Source: Ilyonectria destructans (Eukaryota > Ascomycota > Sordariomycetes > Hypocreales > Nectriaceae). From it: DNA of 64,000 bases. The notes beneath the pieces are model-generated. The model was not told the origin of the DNA and made no database searches. It saw nothing but the letters and a program-made list of their open reading frames with translations. The position numbers were made by a program, and so were the translations under genes. This document shows, one piece after another, positions 1-11,500 of the stretch. The DNA is taken from NCBI GenBank assembly GCA_020740775.1, contig JAHEWK010000004.1, forward strand, positions 1,054,001 to 1,118,000. The letters are read 5' to 3'. Within the stretch, counting starts at the first letter, position 1. Each line of letters opens with the position of its first letter.

Positions 1-874
1 GCATTACCGCAGGTGAGTTTCTACCCTGAGATGCCCGGCCGCTGGCGCATGTGCTAACATGGTGCGCGTGACAGCATACCGACTATCGACGTTCCCACTA
101 ATCCATTTGAACTTCATCCATGCGCTCCTCAACGTGCTGGCCTTGACGCCGTTGATGGAGAGGTTTGAGGGCGAGTACGGGACTTTGACAACTCTGGCCC
201 TATTTTTCGGACGTAAGCACGAACCGCTCGAATCTAGCCACCGAAATTGTGAAACTGATCTGTTTCAGCGTTGACGACGATCCCGGGCGTGCTATATGTG
301 GTGATCGAGAGAGCCATCTTGCGGGCGAACAATGAGGTTGTAGGAGCGAGGTGAGAATACTTTGGCTGGCAAGACCCGTTTTTGGCGACTGTGACTGACG
401 TGCGATGATAGCGTATGGGTGTTCTTGCTGCTGGGTATGGAGGCCATTCGAACCTACAAGACGAATCCGTATCTCGTCATTGGCACCGTTCATATCCCCA
501 CTTGGACGACACCGCTGCTCTTGATCTTGGTGGTGGCGGCTTTGGTGCCGCGGACTAGCTTCCTGGGCCATCTATGCGGTGTTATCGTTGGATACGCTGG
601 TAAGTTTTCTTTCATCCTAAATGTCGAGCTGAATGATGATGGCTGATTCACTGTTGTAGCTGGCTTCGGCTATGTGAAATTCCTGGCTCCTCCGGAGTGG
701 GCGCTTCGCTGGATTGAGTCGCGCCTTAACCTGCTGGCGATCCTCCCGCACTATGTGAGCGTCGACCAGAAGACCTACGGGCGATTCGGCGTGTTGCCAT
801 CTAACAACCGGACCGGCCCTGGCGGTAGTGCGGCGACGGAGCTTGTGGGAACTACCCAGCGCCTGGGACCTTGA
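1..874 (+). CDS. rbd2: Rhomboid family membrane protein, Rbd2-like (5' partial)
   Basis: The 3' part of a rhomboid intramembrane serine protease family gene; the start lies left of the window. Inferred exons are 1-12, 75-212, 269-350, 412-599 and 660-874, with the stop at 872-874. The exon at 75 reads TFPLIHLNFIHALLNVL, the His/Asn-rich second rhomboid helix, followed by LTPLMERFEGEYGTL. Later exons hold hydrophobic helices (LLILVVAALVPRTSFLGHLCG) in which the His of GHLCG is in the usual position of the catalytic histidine. The GxSG serine motif should lie between these helices, but I cannot point to an unambiguous copy, so activity is not shown. The hydrophilic C-terminal tail (YGRFGVLPSNN) resembles fungal Rbd2, a Golgi-located rhomboid. 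All four introns are short with GT-AG ends. Confidence 0.8.
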
Positions 875-1608
875 ACTTGCATGTGTATTCGTCTGGCAAT
901 GGCACAGCATCATCTTTTGTAATATAGAATGGCATTGTACTTGGGAATCATTTCTGGGTCACTGGTTGGCGTGGCATTTAAAAGACGGGATGCTAGATGG
1001 GCCGATTTGTCGGATGGTCTGACTCGACCAACTCCATTGTCACCGTCGTTGTTTATGTTGTATGGGATGGGAGCAACTTGGGATGCCGTCATGGACAATA
1101 CAGACGGAGGCAGCGATGACGGGTCGGATGTACTTCATTGATTGGTAGCGCTCAGATATGCATCGGCCAAGCCGGCAGTGGTTTTGTTTATTAATATATT
1201 TGTGCCCTTGAGGCATATTATCAAAAAGTCTCCTGCTTGATATCGATGAAATCCATTCAGATGCTGGATGCTTCACTGCCTTGTTGCCCAAAACCAAGGA
1301 CGCGTGAGCACGTGCTCAGGCGACGAAGATGTCAAACAAGCCACATGTTACATTAGAAGAAGCCCCGATAGTTGAATACAGCATCCCCGCCATCGGCTGT
1401 GCCCCTGGGCGGGTCGCTGCTTCCCAGTCCAAGCGGCGCTGTGAGTCGAGTCGCTTGGTCGGTACGTACCTCCTCAGCACGGATTACGGATTCGTGGTGG
1501 CATCGGGATCTGTAGATGTCCACGGAACTTAGTCTTGACGATAACTCGGACGATTGAGTGTCCCGCGGCGTTTGTTGTTACTCGTCGCGCAAAAGCCTCT
1601 CTTTAATC
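875..1608. other. Intergenic region between the rhomboid gene and gaa1
   Basis: No reading frame here looks like a gene. It should hold the 3' UTR of the rhomboid gene and the promoter of gaa1. I see no repeat or RNA gene in it. Confidence 0.5.
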
Positions 1609-3663
1609 ATGTCGCGACTCCTTTGTAAGCTGTTCCCTCACGCCATGGTGCCCCGTGTTCTCTGGCCTGTCGCTAACCCGTGCTCTCTGCCTCCCAGCCT
1701 CGGCGCTCTCGCTGCGTCGCGACCCGCGTATCCTCAAGCTTCCTCCTTACCTGTCCTTCCTATGCATCCTGGTCGGCGTCGTCTGGCTCTTTCTCCTACC
1801 GCTCAACAACTACTCGCGCCGTACCTACATCTCCGAGAACGCCCTGCTGCCCGGCCAGGTGCACACCTACTTTGGCGGGAGCGAACAGCATGTCTTGCGG
1901 GCATACCGGCACGAGGTGGATGAGGTCGTGGGCCGTGATAACTACCAGTACGTTTATTGTGCAGGTGCGCGACTGACGCTGAATCGTGCTGATTGGGAAT
2001 TTGCAGAATCAACGACAAGCTTGAGGAGATTCTGACGGGCGTTGGACTCAAGGTCGGTCGCCAAAACTACACTTACCACTCCGCTGGCGATGAGTACTCT
2101 GGCCAGAACCTCTATGCTATCCTCCAGGCTCCCCGTGGCGATGCAACCGAGGCTATTGTTCTGGTCGCCGCCTGGAAGAATGTCGAAGAGCAGCTGAACC
2201 GCAACGGCGTGTCCTTGGCCCTGACCTTGGTCCGATATTTTAAACGTGTGTATTCCGTGGTATTTGACGCCTTGTTCGGAGCTGACGTGTGAATACAGGC
2301 TGGTCTCTCTGGTCCAAGGACATCATCCTAGTTGTCCCACCGGACAGCAAAACGGGCACCCAGGCCTGGGTTGACGCCTACCACGACGCCCACAACCCTG
2401 AGCTGGTCTCACCCCTACCCCTCAAGTCAGGAGCCCTCCAGGGCGCCATCGCCATCGACTATCCCCAGGAGCAACACTTCAAGGCCATCCACGTAATCTA
2501 TGACGGCCCCAACGGCCAGTTGCCCAACCTGGATCTCATCAATTCCATTGTCAACATCGCCGGTGGTCAGATGGGCATGACCACCTCGATACAGAAGATG
2601 AAGCAACATACGAACAAGTACCCTGACCGCCTCCGGACAATGCTCCGCGGCATGCTGAATCAGGGTCTTGGGTACGCTGCAGGCGCTCACAGCAGCTTCA
2701 TCCCGTACCATATTGACGCCGTCACCCTCCAGCCCTATGGCGAAGGCTTTCAGGACGAGATGGCCATGGGCCGGTTGGTCGAGGGATCATTCCGCAGTCT
2801 CAACAACCTTCTTGAACATTTACACCAGAGTTTCTTCTTCTACCTCCTCATGCAGACGGACCGCTTCGTCAGTATCGGTACCTATTTGCCGAGTGCCATG
2901 CTTCTGGCCGCCAACTTCACCATCATGGCCATCTCCCTCTGGGTTAAGAGTGGCCAGTCAGCAACCCAAGGATCTGAAAAGTCCAAGTCTAAAAGCAAGG
3001 GAAAGAAGGGCGCCGCCAGCTCGTCGCCGACGCCAGCACAAAATGAGGAGCGCGATCTATTTCTGCCCCTCGCCATTGTTGCCGTGTGCCATGCCCTCTC
3101 CGTGGTGCCGCTGTATACCTTCAACCGCCTCCCCGCCAGCGTAAGTACTCATAGCCCCCTTTCCTTACCTCGCAGGACAAAAGTCGCTCACATAACACCA
3201 GATGCTCGCTCCCGCCTTCGCCATCTTCTCCGCCACCTCGGCAGCCATACCTCTTGCCATTTCCTACCTCGTGAACGTCTTCTACAAGCCGACCACGCAA
3301 CACTTTCAGCTTACAAAGTCCTTCTCCCTGCTCGTCCTCGGCATGTGCCTCTCCACCCTCGCCACCCTCAACTTCTCTCTCGCCTTCCTCATCGGCGTCC
3401 TCGCAACCCCGCTCAGCTTCGTTCGGCCAGTCAAGAGCACCGCTGTCCGCTGGTCGCTCGCCGGCCTGCTCAATGTGGTCGCCCCATCCACTGTTGTGTA
3501 CACCGCCGCCCAGATTTGGGGTGTCAGCATCGCTGACCTGTTGCGGGAAGCGAGCTTTGGCTGGAACGTGTGGGGCATGTACACCCCCGTGCTCATCTGG
3601 TGTCTCTGGTGGCCAGCGTGGATGGTAGGCGTGATAAACGTGTTTGGCACGACTTCTGCTTAA
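1609..3663 (+). CDS. gaa1: GPI transamidase component Gaa1
   Basis: Gaa1 is an ER membrane subunit of the GPI transamidase, which attaches glycosylphosphatidylinositol anchors to protein C-termini. Exons are 1609-1624, 1698-1947, 2007-2245, 2299-3140 and 3202-3663; the spliced frame is 602 aa, a usual length for fungal Gaa1. The start MSRLLSSALSLRRDPR followed by LPPYLSFLCILVGVVWLFLL (first membrane helix) and RTYISENALLPGQVHTYF is the characteristic Gaa1 N-terminus. The luminal domain (FKRWSLWSKDIILV) follows, then several C-terminal membrane helices from about residue 350 on. A lysine-rich loop (SKSKSKGKKG) lies between helices. All introns are GT-AG and 53-73 bases long. It is convergent with rpn9. 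Confidence 0.93.
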
Positions 3664-3932
3664 AAGTCAGATCGTCGGTGCTTCTTACAAGGCTAGCTTC
3701 TGTTGGTGATGTACAATACTACCATGGATAGAACGGAAACTTCAAGTTTTGACTGTTTGGGATTGCAAGGACGGCCACATGCGGCGTCGCGGGAATATCA
3801 GATTAATAGCCGTCCCCTGGGCATGGGAGTAATGTCTGCCCGGATAGAGATTTCTATTGTCTATATTGTACATTTGCCTGTCATTTTGGTCTCATACCAA
3901 CGCCGCCTTTACAGGAGGTCCCTGGTGATTCT

Positions 3933-5232
3933 CTACGCTGCCCACACATCCTTGCCAGCCGACTCGATCCAGTTGCCGAGCTGGTTGACACTCGAGTCCC
4001 AGTCGAGCAGTCTCTGGCGCATAGCGGCAATCTGCTTCATATCAAGCACCTTGGGCTGGACCCAGGTGATGTGCGCCACGCCGTCCACCTGGTCAATGGT
4101 TCCCCGAAGGAGACCCAAACTCAGGGCCTTCATGATGAGGTGCTCGATCTCCTCGGGACGGACCTTGGTCTCCTGAGCGATGGTGGCGAAGGACATGGCT
4201 CGGTCGTGGGGGGGTCGGCGGAAGACGGCCTCAGTCAAGGCGGCGAGGTAGATCTTCTGGCGGAGCTGCACAGAGTGGTGGTCGAGGAGCTTGTTAGACT
4301 CGACACGATCGGAAAGGACGTCGAAGGCGGCGAGGTCTCCGCGGTTGAAGGCGAAGAGGAGGTCTCGCAGCCAGGAGTGTTCGGTCTTGGCCAGGACGTC
4401 GAGGATAGGGTGTAGTAGCAGCTCGCCGAAGTTGTAGATGCTGGTGGAGACGAGAGCAGCAATGCTCAGGTGGTAGGCTCGCCTATGACGCTCATCGGGC
4501 TTGAGTGCGGCCAGGTCAATGCAAGCGAGGTAGAGGAGGGCATTGCGGTAGTAGTTGGAGAAGTCCATCTTGCGCTGGAGGCGGGGTTTCAGTCAGATGT
4601 CTGCATACGAGATGGAATTGCGGCAGGGGGAGCGGAGGCATACCTGGTAATAACCGGCATTCGCATCATAGAATGCAGCATGGACAATCGTCTCAACTGA
4701 GTCAAACGAGTCAAGTATCCTCTCCGCCTTGTCTAGGTCCTTTCGTGCGCCATCGAGGTCCTCCAGGTCCAACTTCACTCGGGCAACGGCCACTGAAGCA
4801 AAGACGAGAGCATCTTGGGAGTTCTCGTTGTCGACCTTCTTGGCAACGGCTTGCAGGAAGACCAGGCGCTCCTCATCGTCTGTTGGAGGGGGATGTCAGT
4901 CAGTACTGCGTCTCCGTCCAGAGTCCGGCGGAGGGAGGGAGGAGAGGAGCTGATTCCAACGTACCTGTACACTCGGTGGCGGCCTTTAGAGCGAGATCCA
5001 CGAGCTTAAGTTGGTTGATCTTGTCGGCGAACTTGAGGATGAAGACCCTGTAGAAGGACAGTCGTTGAGGGGCGCTGCCGGGGTGGCTGAAGAAGTCGAC
5101 GAGAGCATTGGTGAGCTGGTGCCAGAGCTTGCGTTCCCAGAAGTTCTCGAAGTCAAGGATAAGGGGCTGGAGCTCCTCGGGAGCCTCGTCTCGCTGCTCG
5201 GCGAGGAAATCGGGGATGGCGTCGGCGCTCAT
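3933..5232 (-). CDS. rpn9: 26S proteasome regulatory (lid) subunit Rpn9
   Basis: Rpn9/PSMD13 is a PCI-domain scaffold subunit of the 19S lid of the 26S proteasome. Minus-strand exons are 5232-4965, 4879-4644 and 4574-3933, giving 381 aa, the normal length. The N-terminus (MSADAIPDFLAEQRDEAP, then FENFWERKLWHQLTNALVDF) and the helical-repeat middle (VARVKLDLEDLDGARKDLDK; YYRNALLYLACIDLAAL) match the family. The C-terminal third (FATIAQETKVRPEEIEHLIM, then LGLLRGTIDQVDGVAHITWV) is the winged-helix part of the PCI domain. Both introns are GT-AG. The upstream region is shared with the divergent complex I gene. Confidence 0.94.
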
Positions 5233-5784
5233 GATGGGCGTGTGTGGGCGTTGTTGGATGGCGGTGATGTGTGCGGGTAGGTATTTGTGGCAGGGCAGCA
5301 GGTAGCTTGCACCTCACCGAACTGAAGATGGTTTCGTGGAAATGCGGGACTCGACAGAAGTGAAATTCGGGGATCACAAGGAGGAGGCTTGGTTTGCTCA
5401 AGGTCCTCGTTGGAGGCTAGCGAAGTCGTTGGCGATGAGAGAGATGGAGTTGTTAGTGTCGTGGTTGCTTTGGGTAGGTTCTAATTCTAAGCTCGTCAAC
5501 GCGGCTGGCAGGCAGCCTGGTGTCGCAACCTCCAAAGGCGCACGGACCGCTACTGCCACCTCCACTATAAGTCTCCCACCAGAAGCCGGACACTGTGGGC
5601 CACACAGTGAACGGACAAGCTTGAGAAGCTCTGGGTGTCCCGTGATCACGCACGTGAGACGAAACTAGCGCCCCCGAGGCTGGACCTTCGCTCCCGGGCA
5701 TCACCAAACATTGCTGTTGCGACGAACCAAGGCCAATTGAGAGGGATAGCAGCGTTTTCTCGCGCACTCCAGACAATCGCAAGC
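5233..5784. promoter_or_regulatory. Divergent promoter region between rpn9 and the complex I 39/40-kDa gene
   Basis: About 550 bases separate the two divergent start codons. No other gene is visible. It must contain both promoters and 5' UTRs; I recognise no specific factor site. Confidence 0.5.
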
Positions 5785-7423
5785 ATGGCTTCGCCTCTCT
5801 CTGCTGTGCGGTCTGCCCGCCAGGTCGCCCACAATGTTTCTGGCAAGCGTCTCCTCTCCGACATTGCCATCACCCGGACTGGCAAGCCCATCATCCGACT
5901 CGAGGGTGGCCGGTGAGTCCCCGGACAGCTTCCCCTACGGCCCCCGCGATGCCGCTACCATTGCCATTGATTGCTGACGATCCATTGCATTTTAGATCAT
6001 CCCTTGGAGGTGCGAACGACCGAGCCACGAAATCCCGAAAACGAAGCTGACGATGATTAACCAGGCCACACTGCGACGGTATTTGGCGCAACCGGCCAAT
6101 TGGGACGCTACATCGTGAGCCGTCTGGGTGAGCACCGAACCCCGAAGCTCAAGGAATATGTGTGAACCGGGAGGCTAACAATTACCGCATAGCCCGCCAG
6201 GGTTGCACCGTCGTCATTCCCTACCGCGAGGAGATGGCCAAGCGCCATCTCAAGGTGACAGGAGACCTCGGCCGCATCGTCTTTGTCGTATGTCATATCC
6301 GAACTGGTCCCTCTAGCCCATTCCCGAGAATCCTGCTACAACTTCGTCCATCTAGGAATACGACCTTCACAACACAGCTTCCATCGAGGCTAGCGTCAGG
6401 CACTCTGACATTGTCTTGAACCTGATTGGCCGAGACTATCCGACCAAGTATGTCATCCAAGGAAGCTCTCCACGGAGGGCAACGACAACGAGCAACGAGC
6501 TAAAAAGATGCATTAGGAACTTCTCCCTGGAGGACGTGCACGTCGAAGGCACCGAGCGGATCGTGGAGGCCGTCGCCAAGTACGATGTCGACCGATATAT
6601 CCACGTTTCGTCGCACAACGCCGACTCAAAGTCGGAATCGGAGTTCTTCGCCACCAAGGTGAGTGCCATTGCGGATATCAGTATCAATGGAAGAAGATTC
6701 TGACCAGAGATTAGGGACGTGGTGAGGAGGTCGCCCGAAGCATCTTCCCCGAGACGACACTAGTCCGACCTGCCCCCCTTTTCGGATTTGAGGACAACCT
6801 TCTGCTGAAGCTGGCTGGCGTCACCAACCTGTTCACCTCCAACAACATGCAGCAGAAGTTCTGGCCCGTTCACGTAAGTCGTTTCGTGTTGTTTTGGAAT
6901 ATTTCAACCAGATTGACTGACTGTCTCAGTCCATCGATGTCGGCGCTGCCCTGGAGAAGATCACCTACGACGACTCGACTGCCGGACAGACGTTTGAGCT
7001 CTACGGACCCAAGGAGTACAGCATGAGGCAGCTTGCGGACATGGTGGACAAGGAAATTTACAACAAGCGACGACACATCAACCTGCCCAAAGCCATCCTC
7101 AAGCCCCTTGCCGGAGTGCTGAACAAGGTGCTCTGGTGGCACACGATGTCCGCTGACGAGGTGGAGCGAGAGTTTATGGACCAGATCATTGATCCCGAGG
7201 CCAAGACCTTGAAGGATCTCGATATTGAGCCTGGTGATATTGCCAACTTCACCTACCACTACCTGGTAAGTGACATAGTACGCACGAGATGATGAAGGAG
7301 ATTTGTGACTGACAACCGCTGCAGCAAGGGTTCCGAAGCCAGAACTTCTACGACCTGCCTCCGGCGACTGAGAGGGAGAAGCGCGAGGAGAAGAAGTACA
7401 TCCACGTCCTGGATGAGTTGTAA
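5785..7423 (+). CDS. nuo40: NADH:ubiquinone oxidoreductase 39/40-kDa subunit (NDUFA9 family)
   Basis: An accessory subunit of mitochondrial complex I with a short-chain-dehydrogenase fold that binds NADPH at the matrix-arm junction. The frame needs nine exons: 5785-5912, 5996-6009 (only 14 bases), 6065-6127, 6193-6287, 6356-6447, 6517-6658, 6715-6873, 6930-7265 and 7325-7423; the product is 375 aa. The first about 30 residues (MASPLSAVRSARQVAHNVSG) look like a mitochondrial targeting peptide. The Rossmann glycine motif is VFGATGQLGRYIV. Other family landmarks are VLNLIGRDYPT, YIHVSSHNADSKSESEFFATK, LVRPAPLFGFEDNLL and the C-terminal TYHYLQGFRSQNFYDLPP. All introns are GT-AG and 50-85 bases. 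The start was chosen because it gives the targeting peptide; an upstream in-frame extension is possible but unlikely. Confidence 0.94.
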
Positions 7424-7818
7424 AGCAGCTTTGCCTCTGGTGTACTGAGCAAGAGAAATGGTGATTGGCTAGATGGCTGGGCGGACAAGCCGACAGAGTC
7501 CGTGTAAATAGGGCCGCATAGATTAGAGAGTCTGCGAGTCCGAACAATTGTACAGGTTTCCTTTGGTTGACAGTCTATGTTTGCACGTCCACGGTGTTGG
7601 GTGATTGGGCGAAGAGGGTCATGATGAAGTTGAAGTAGAATGGTGAGTGAGCTGACCAAGACTTTTTAGCATACCCTGTACCAAGTGGTCATGGATGAAT
7701 GAGGACCCCGCCAAAAATTACACAAACCTCGTCAACCCCACCATGAGTGAGTGATCACATCAACAATACGTATAACACAGCAACCGTCTCTTCTGTACTG
7801 CGTATCCATTCAACCGCA
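7424..7818. other. Intergenic region, complex I gene to efm5
   Basis: 3' UTR of the upstream gene and promoter of efm5; no gene, repeat or RNA recognised. Confidence 0.4.
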
Positions 7819-9175
7819 ATGTCTGATAGCGATGATGAGCCCATGTAAGGAGCCGCCTCTGTTCTATTCTTGCTCCAAAGTCCCAGTGTCCACAGAACCC
7901 ATTCTGATATGATTCTGCTCGCAGAACGCTCTCGAGTCACGCCCTGGCTGCGCTGGCTGAGTTCGAAGCTGAAAAGGACGCCAGCCAACAGAAGTTTGAG
8001 AAGCTCAGGACCGGCATCACGACCGGGGGCCCTACAGCGCCGGTGATCAGTGGCGATGAACCGTTGTCCATCTCAGCCTTTGCCGAGGACTGGAACGAAT
8101 CGCAGTTTTGGGTACGTAAAACATGCATCTGCCAAGCTCAACCGGTCCCCAACCTGGTCTTTTAACGACGAGGTGAATGGTGCATCCGAAACGGTCAACT
8201 TCAAATATGAACTCTTGGCGGAGATGGCTTCGTGATCGGCTCCCCATTACATATTCATTACGTACATGCGGCTCCTTGGCCAGACACCATGCTCTCCCTC
8301 TCCTATCGGGCGCCTAAGAGCTTGAGTTGACCAGGAACAAGTCTTGGCTTGCAGCGTAGTGATTATTGACGTGTCGTGTCTCCTAGTACTCGGACGAATC
8401 GGCGAACGTCCTGGCTGAACAGCTCCTCGGTGACGCTTCATCCTCGACGACAATCGGCGTCCTCTCTACCCCGAGCGCCTTTGTTGCTCTCAAGAACATT
8501 GTGGTGAGTTCGACCTAGTGCTTTTCGGCCACTATTCAAGAGGTCTCTACCAAGATAAGACTGGTTGCTGACTTGTTGGGTCGCGTCCTGGGAATTAGAG
8601 AAAGCAACCCGTCAAAGATCGGCCTAAGCTGGTGTTGTTTGAGCACGACGATCGTTTCAACGTCTTCCCCGAGTTTGTCTTTTATGACTACCAGCAACCC
8701 CTGAAGCTCCCAGGTAACCACTGCTGTTTCTGCCCAAGACGACGAAAGAGGCTATCCATACCAACTGACTGATTGGTACAGCTGAGCTCAAGGGGACCCT
8801 GGATTGTGTCATCATCGACCCGCCGTTCTTCAACAATGACTGCCAGACTAAATGTTCGTTATCCATCTCCCCTTTAGCTCGCGACTGCGCTACCTCCCTA
8901 CACCTCATCTCATCTGCTGATATGAAACCACGACAGTCGCCCTCACCGCTAGGTGGCTTCTCAAGCCATCCTCGATACCTCGCATCATCGTCTGTACCGG
9001 CGAAAGAATGGCTGATATCGTCGTGAAGCTCTATCGCTCGTTTGACGTTCGTCCAACCACCTTCGAGCCCACCCACTCGGGTACCCTCAGCAATCATTAC
9101 TATTGTTATGCCAACTTCGAATGTCCTAGCTGGACATGGCGACCAGAGACGGACCAAACCGCCCACCAAGCTTGA
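7819..9175 (+). CDS. efm5: Protein-lysine N-methyltransferase Efm5 (EEF1A-KMT1 family)
   Basis: A seven-beta-strand methyltransferase that trimethylates a lysine of translation elongation factor eEF1A; the family was first named N6-adenine methyltransferase 2. Exons are 7819-7844, 7925-8111, 8387-8503, 8599-8713, 8782-8853 and 8937-9175, giving 251 aa. Landmarks are LSSHALAALAEFEAEKD, FAEDWNESQFWYSDESA, LFEHDDRFNVF and the motif IV equivalent CVIIDPPFFNNDCQTK, followed by LLKPSSIPRIIVCTGERM and SNHYYCYANFECPSWTW. The DPPF motif is the family's catalytic/substrate signature. The second intron (275 bases) is much longer than the others in this window but keeps GT-AG ends and the frame. It is convergent with ubp8. 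Confidence 0.9.
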
Positions 9176-9570
9176 ACGAGGTCTGGATGGGCTCTCTATA
9201 CACTTTGCCCTACAGCATAGTAGTCCTCATCTCCTACCGAAGCTCTTGAACCGACAAGCCCTTGGGAAGCCAGAAAGCTGCTAAACCAATACGGGCTAAT
9301 TGCCATCCATCACAAGCCCAGAGGCCACGCGCACCCTTTGGACTCGAGTCGATATCTGTCTTCAATGATTCCCCACAGAGGTACTCAATTCCAAACTATG
9401 CGCCGAGCTATGCATCCCCAGTCCAGGTGTCTGTGTCTGTGCTCTCCCAGAGTGTATTTTGTCTTGAATATCCGTTGACGCCGGTCTAGTGCCTCTTCCC
9501 ACCCTTCCCTCGTAGGTATCCCCTCCTCCAACCCCCTGTAGGCCGCCCTCTACCTCTACAGGTCTTAGCC

Positions 9571-11500
9571 TCAAGCTAGGGAACGGATGATGTAGAATAA
9601 CAGGTATGCTTGCGCCCCGAGGACCTCCGAGAGGCTCGCCAGCTCCACCTTGTGATCGTTGAATTTGAACCACTGAGACAGAAGAATACGTTAGCAAACA
9701 CTGCAATCACCACTGACTCGTTTCATAGTTATCGACTCACCTGATCTCCAACTCTGCAATATGATACGTAGTGACCAGTCTCGATCTCACCCACGTGAAC
9801 CACCACACTCAGGAGGTCGTAGGTGCAGGACCGCTCGAGCTCTAGATTTTCGCGGCTGTCACGACTGCGCACACGTTGCGTGTAGGGCAGCATGTTGAGC
9901 TGTAGCGGAAACCGCACCCCATTGTCGATCTTAGAAGCTGCCCGATCATGCCGGCCTTGCCGGTACTCGAAGCGCTGCATAATATTAGCATATTGTCTTT
10001 CCGTGGAATCTAGCCGTCGCTAGTCCTAGCTAACCCACCTTGAGCTGCACGGATAGGACGTTTGGAAGACGCTTAATGGTAGTGTGTCTTCTCGCCTGTT
10101 GAGTTCCCTTGCAATGATTACACCGGTACTCGCACTTATCTGACTTGATGTACTCTTCATCCAAGCACTCTTTCAATGTCAGGGCTGGCTTCTTCTGGCC
10201 AGTTTTCCTAATTCGTTTCTGAACAAGGTGGTCCAACCCCAAGCTCAGGTCCAAGAATGACTGAACGGAATTGCTTGTTCCGTTGCAATTCTGGCACGTC
10301 GTCGTCGTCAGCATTTTGCCATAGAAGGTTTGGTGGATAATGCAGTTGCAGCTATGCTCGCTTCCACTCTCAGGCTTTTTGCCATCACCAGTCCGCTCGT
10401 GAAGCTCCTCCGCCAGGAATTGGAAGAATTCGTGAGCATCTTGCTCCTTGGTGGTTACCAGATTTTCAAACGCCTTTCTCTCTGAAATCCAGAAACCCGA
10501 CAGGATATTTGCAGCGGTATACCCATTAGTGTTCTCGAGCGCATAAAAGTCCTGGAACATGTCGTCCATGGCGCAGCTCAGGCAGTGAGGAACTTGACAG
10601 TCATTACTGTGGTGTCCGTCGCTGAGATAGAAATTCCGGAGTAGGGGATTGTGAAGGAAGCTTTGAAGCACAACATTCTGGTAGCAGGTGGCGCCTGCGT
10701 TGTAGATGCCCCGGAGGCCGTTTGCGCGGCACGAGGCGATGGTGGTATTGGAGGAGATGTAGCGAGGGTCTTCCTTAATGGAGTCGGTGAAGAGCTCGTC
10801 ATGCTTTCTCTTACGACCTACTAATAATAAGTTAGTCGCTGGTGTTGATGGAGCAGCCTGTGGATTGGGTGGTATGTAGTCATTGGGGGTGAGAGGGAGG
10901 ACGTTTACGACTCCCGAAATCCGTCGCCATCTGCACACTCACCTGTGAAAGAGCCCGTTCCTATTTTGCGCACTCGAAGCTCCTCAAGGGTCGGATCCCA
11001 GACTAAGTCGTCACATATCTGGCAATAGAGAGATCCGCTTCGGGAATCGACGTCTATCTTAAGTTAGCAAAAGGACCAACCCGGTGGCTTGGATATCCAC
11101 ATACAGAATCGATGCGATTTCTTAGTTCCATGTTTTAATCGGTCGTCCTCAGATACGGTCGTCGGGCATTGTAGACAGAGATAATTGGAGGTGAGGGAGG
11201 TGACAGGACGGCCTTCTTGGTTGGTCGAAGTTTGGGGGACGATCGGGGTAGCGTCGAAGATGCCGCGAAGGATCATTTTGTAGTGGGCGATGGAGCTGTT
11301 CATGACTTCCTGACCTTGGCCAAAGAGAAGCTGCACATGTTCTGCAAAGCGGTTAGAAGGGGAGACGGGGGCCCATGGCCTTCTCAAAGGCGCGCCCAAC
11401 AGAAGGGGATCGTACCACAACCAAACATTGGCGACCCCGGGCTGGGGGACTTGACCTTGGCATTCTTGGGAGAAGCGGGAGTAGTTGGACGAGCTGACAT
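9571..11500 (-). CDS. ubp8: SAGA deubiquitinase, ubiquitin C-terminal hydrolase Ubp8
   Basis: Ubp8/USP22 is the catalytic subunit of the SAGA deubiquitination module that removes ubiquitin from histone H2B. Minus-strand exons are 11500-11416, 11341-11105, 11053-10943, 10817-10039, 9974-9741 and 9672-9571; the product is 515 aa. An N-terminal ZnF-UBP domain starts at Cys28/His30 (GCEHVQ) and continues through YLCLQCP and YCQICDDLVWDP. The USP domain has the catalytic Cys box GIYNAGATCYQNVVLQS (Cys189), then DAHEFFQFLAEELHER, two Cys pairs (CQNC, CNHC), the His box TGHYVSYCR (His about 472) and FND near the end. The residue after the Cys-box aromatic is Gln where many USPs have Met. The first ATG gives the conserved short Ser/Pro leader before the zinc finger. 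Confidence 0.92.
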
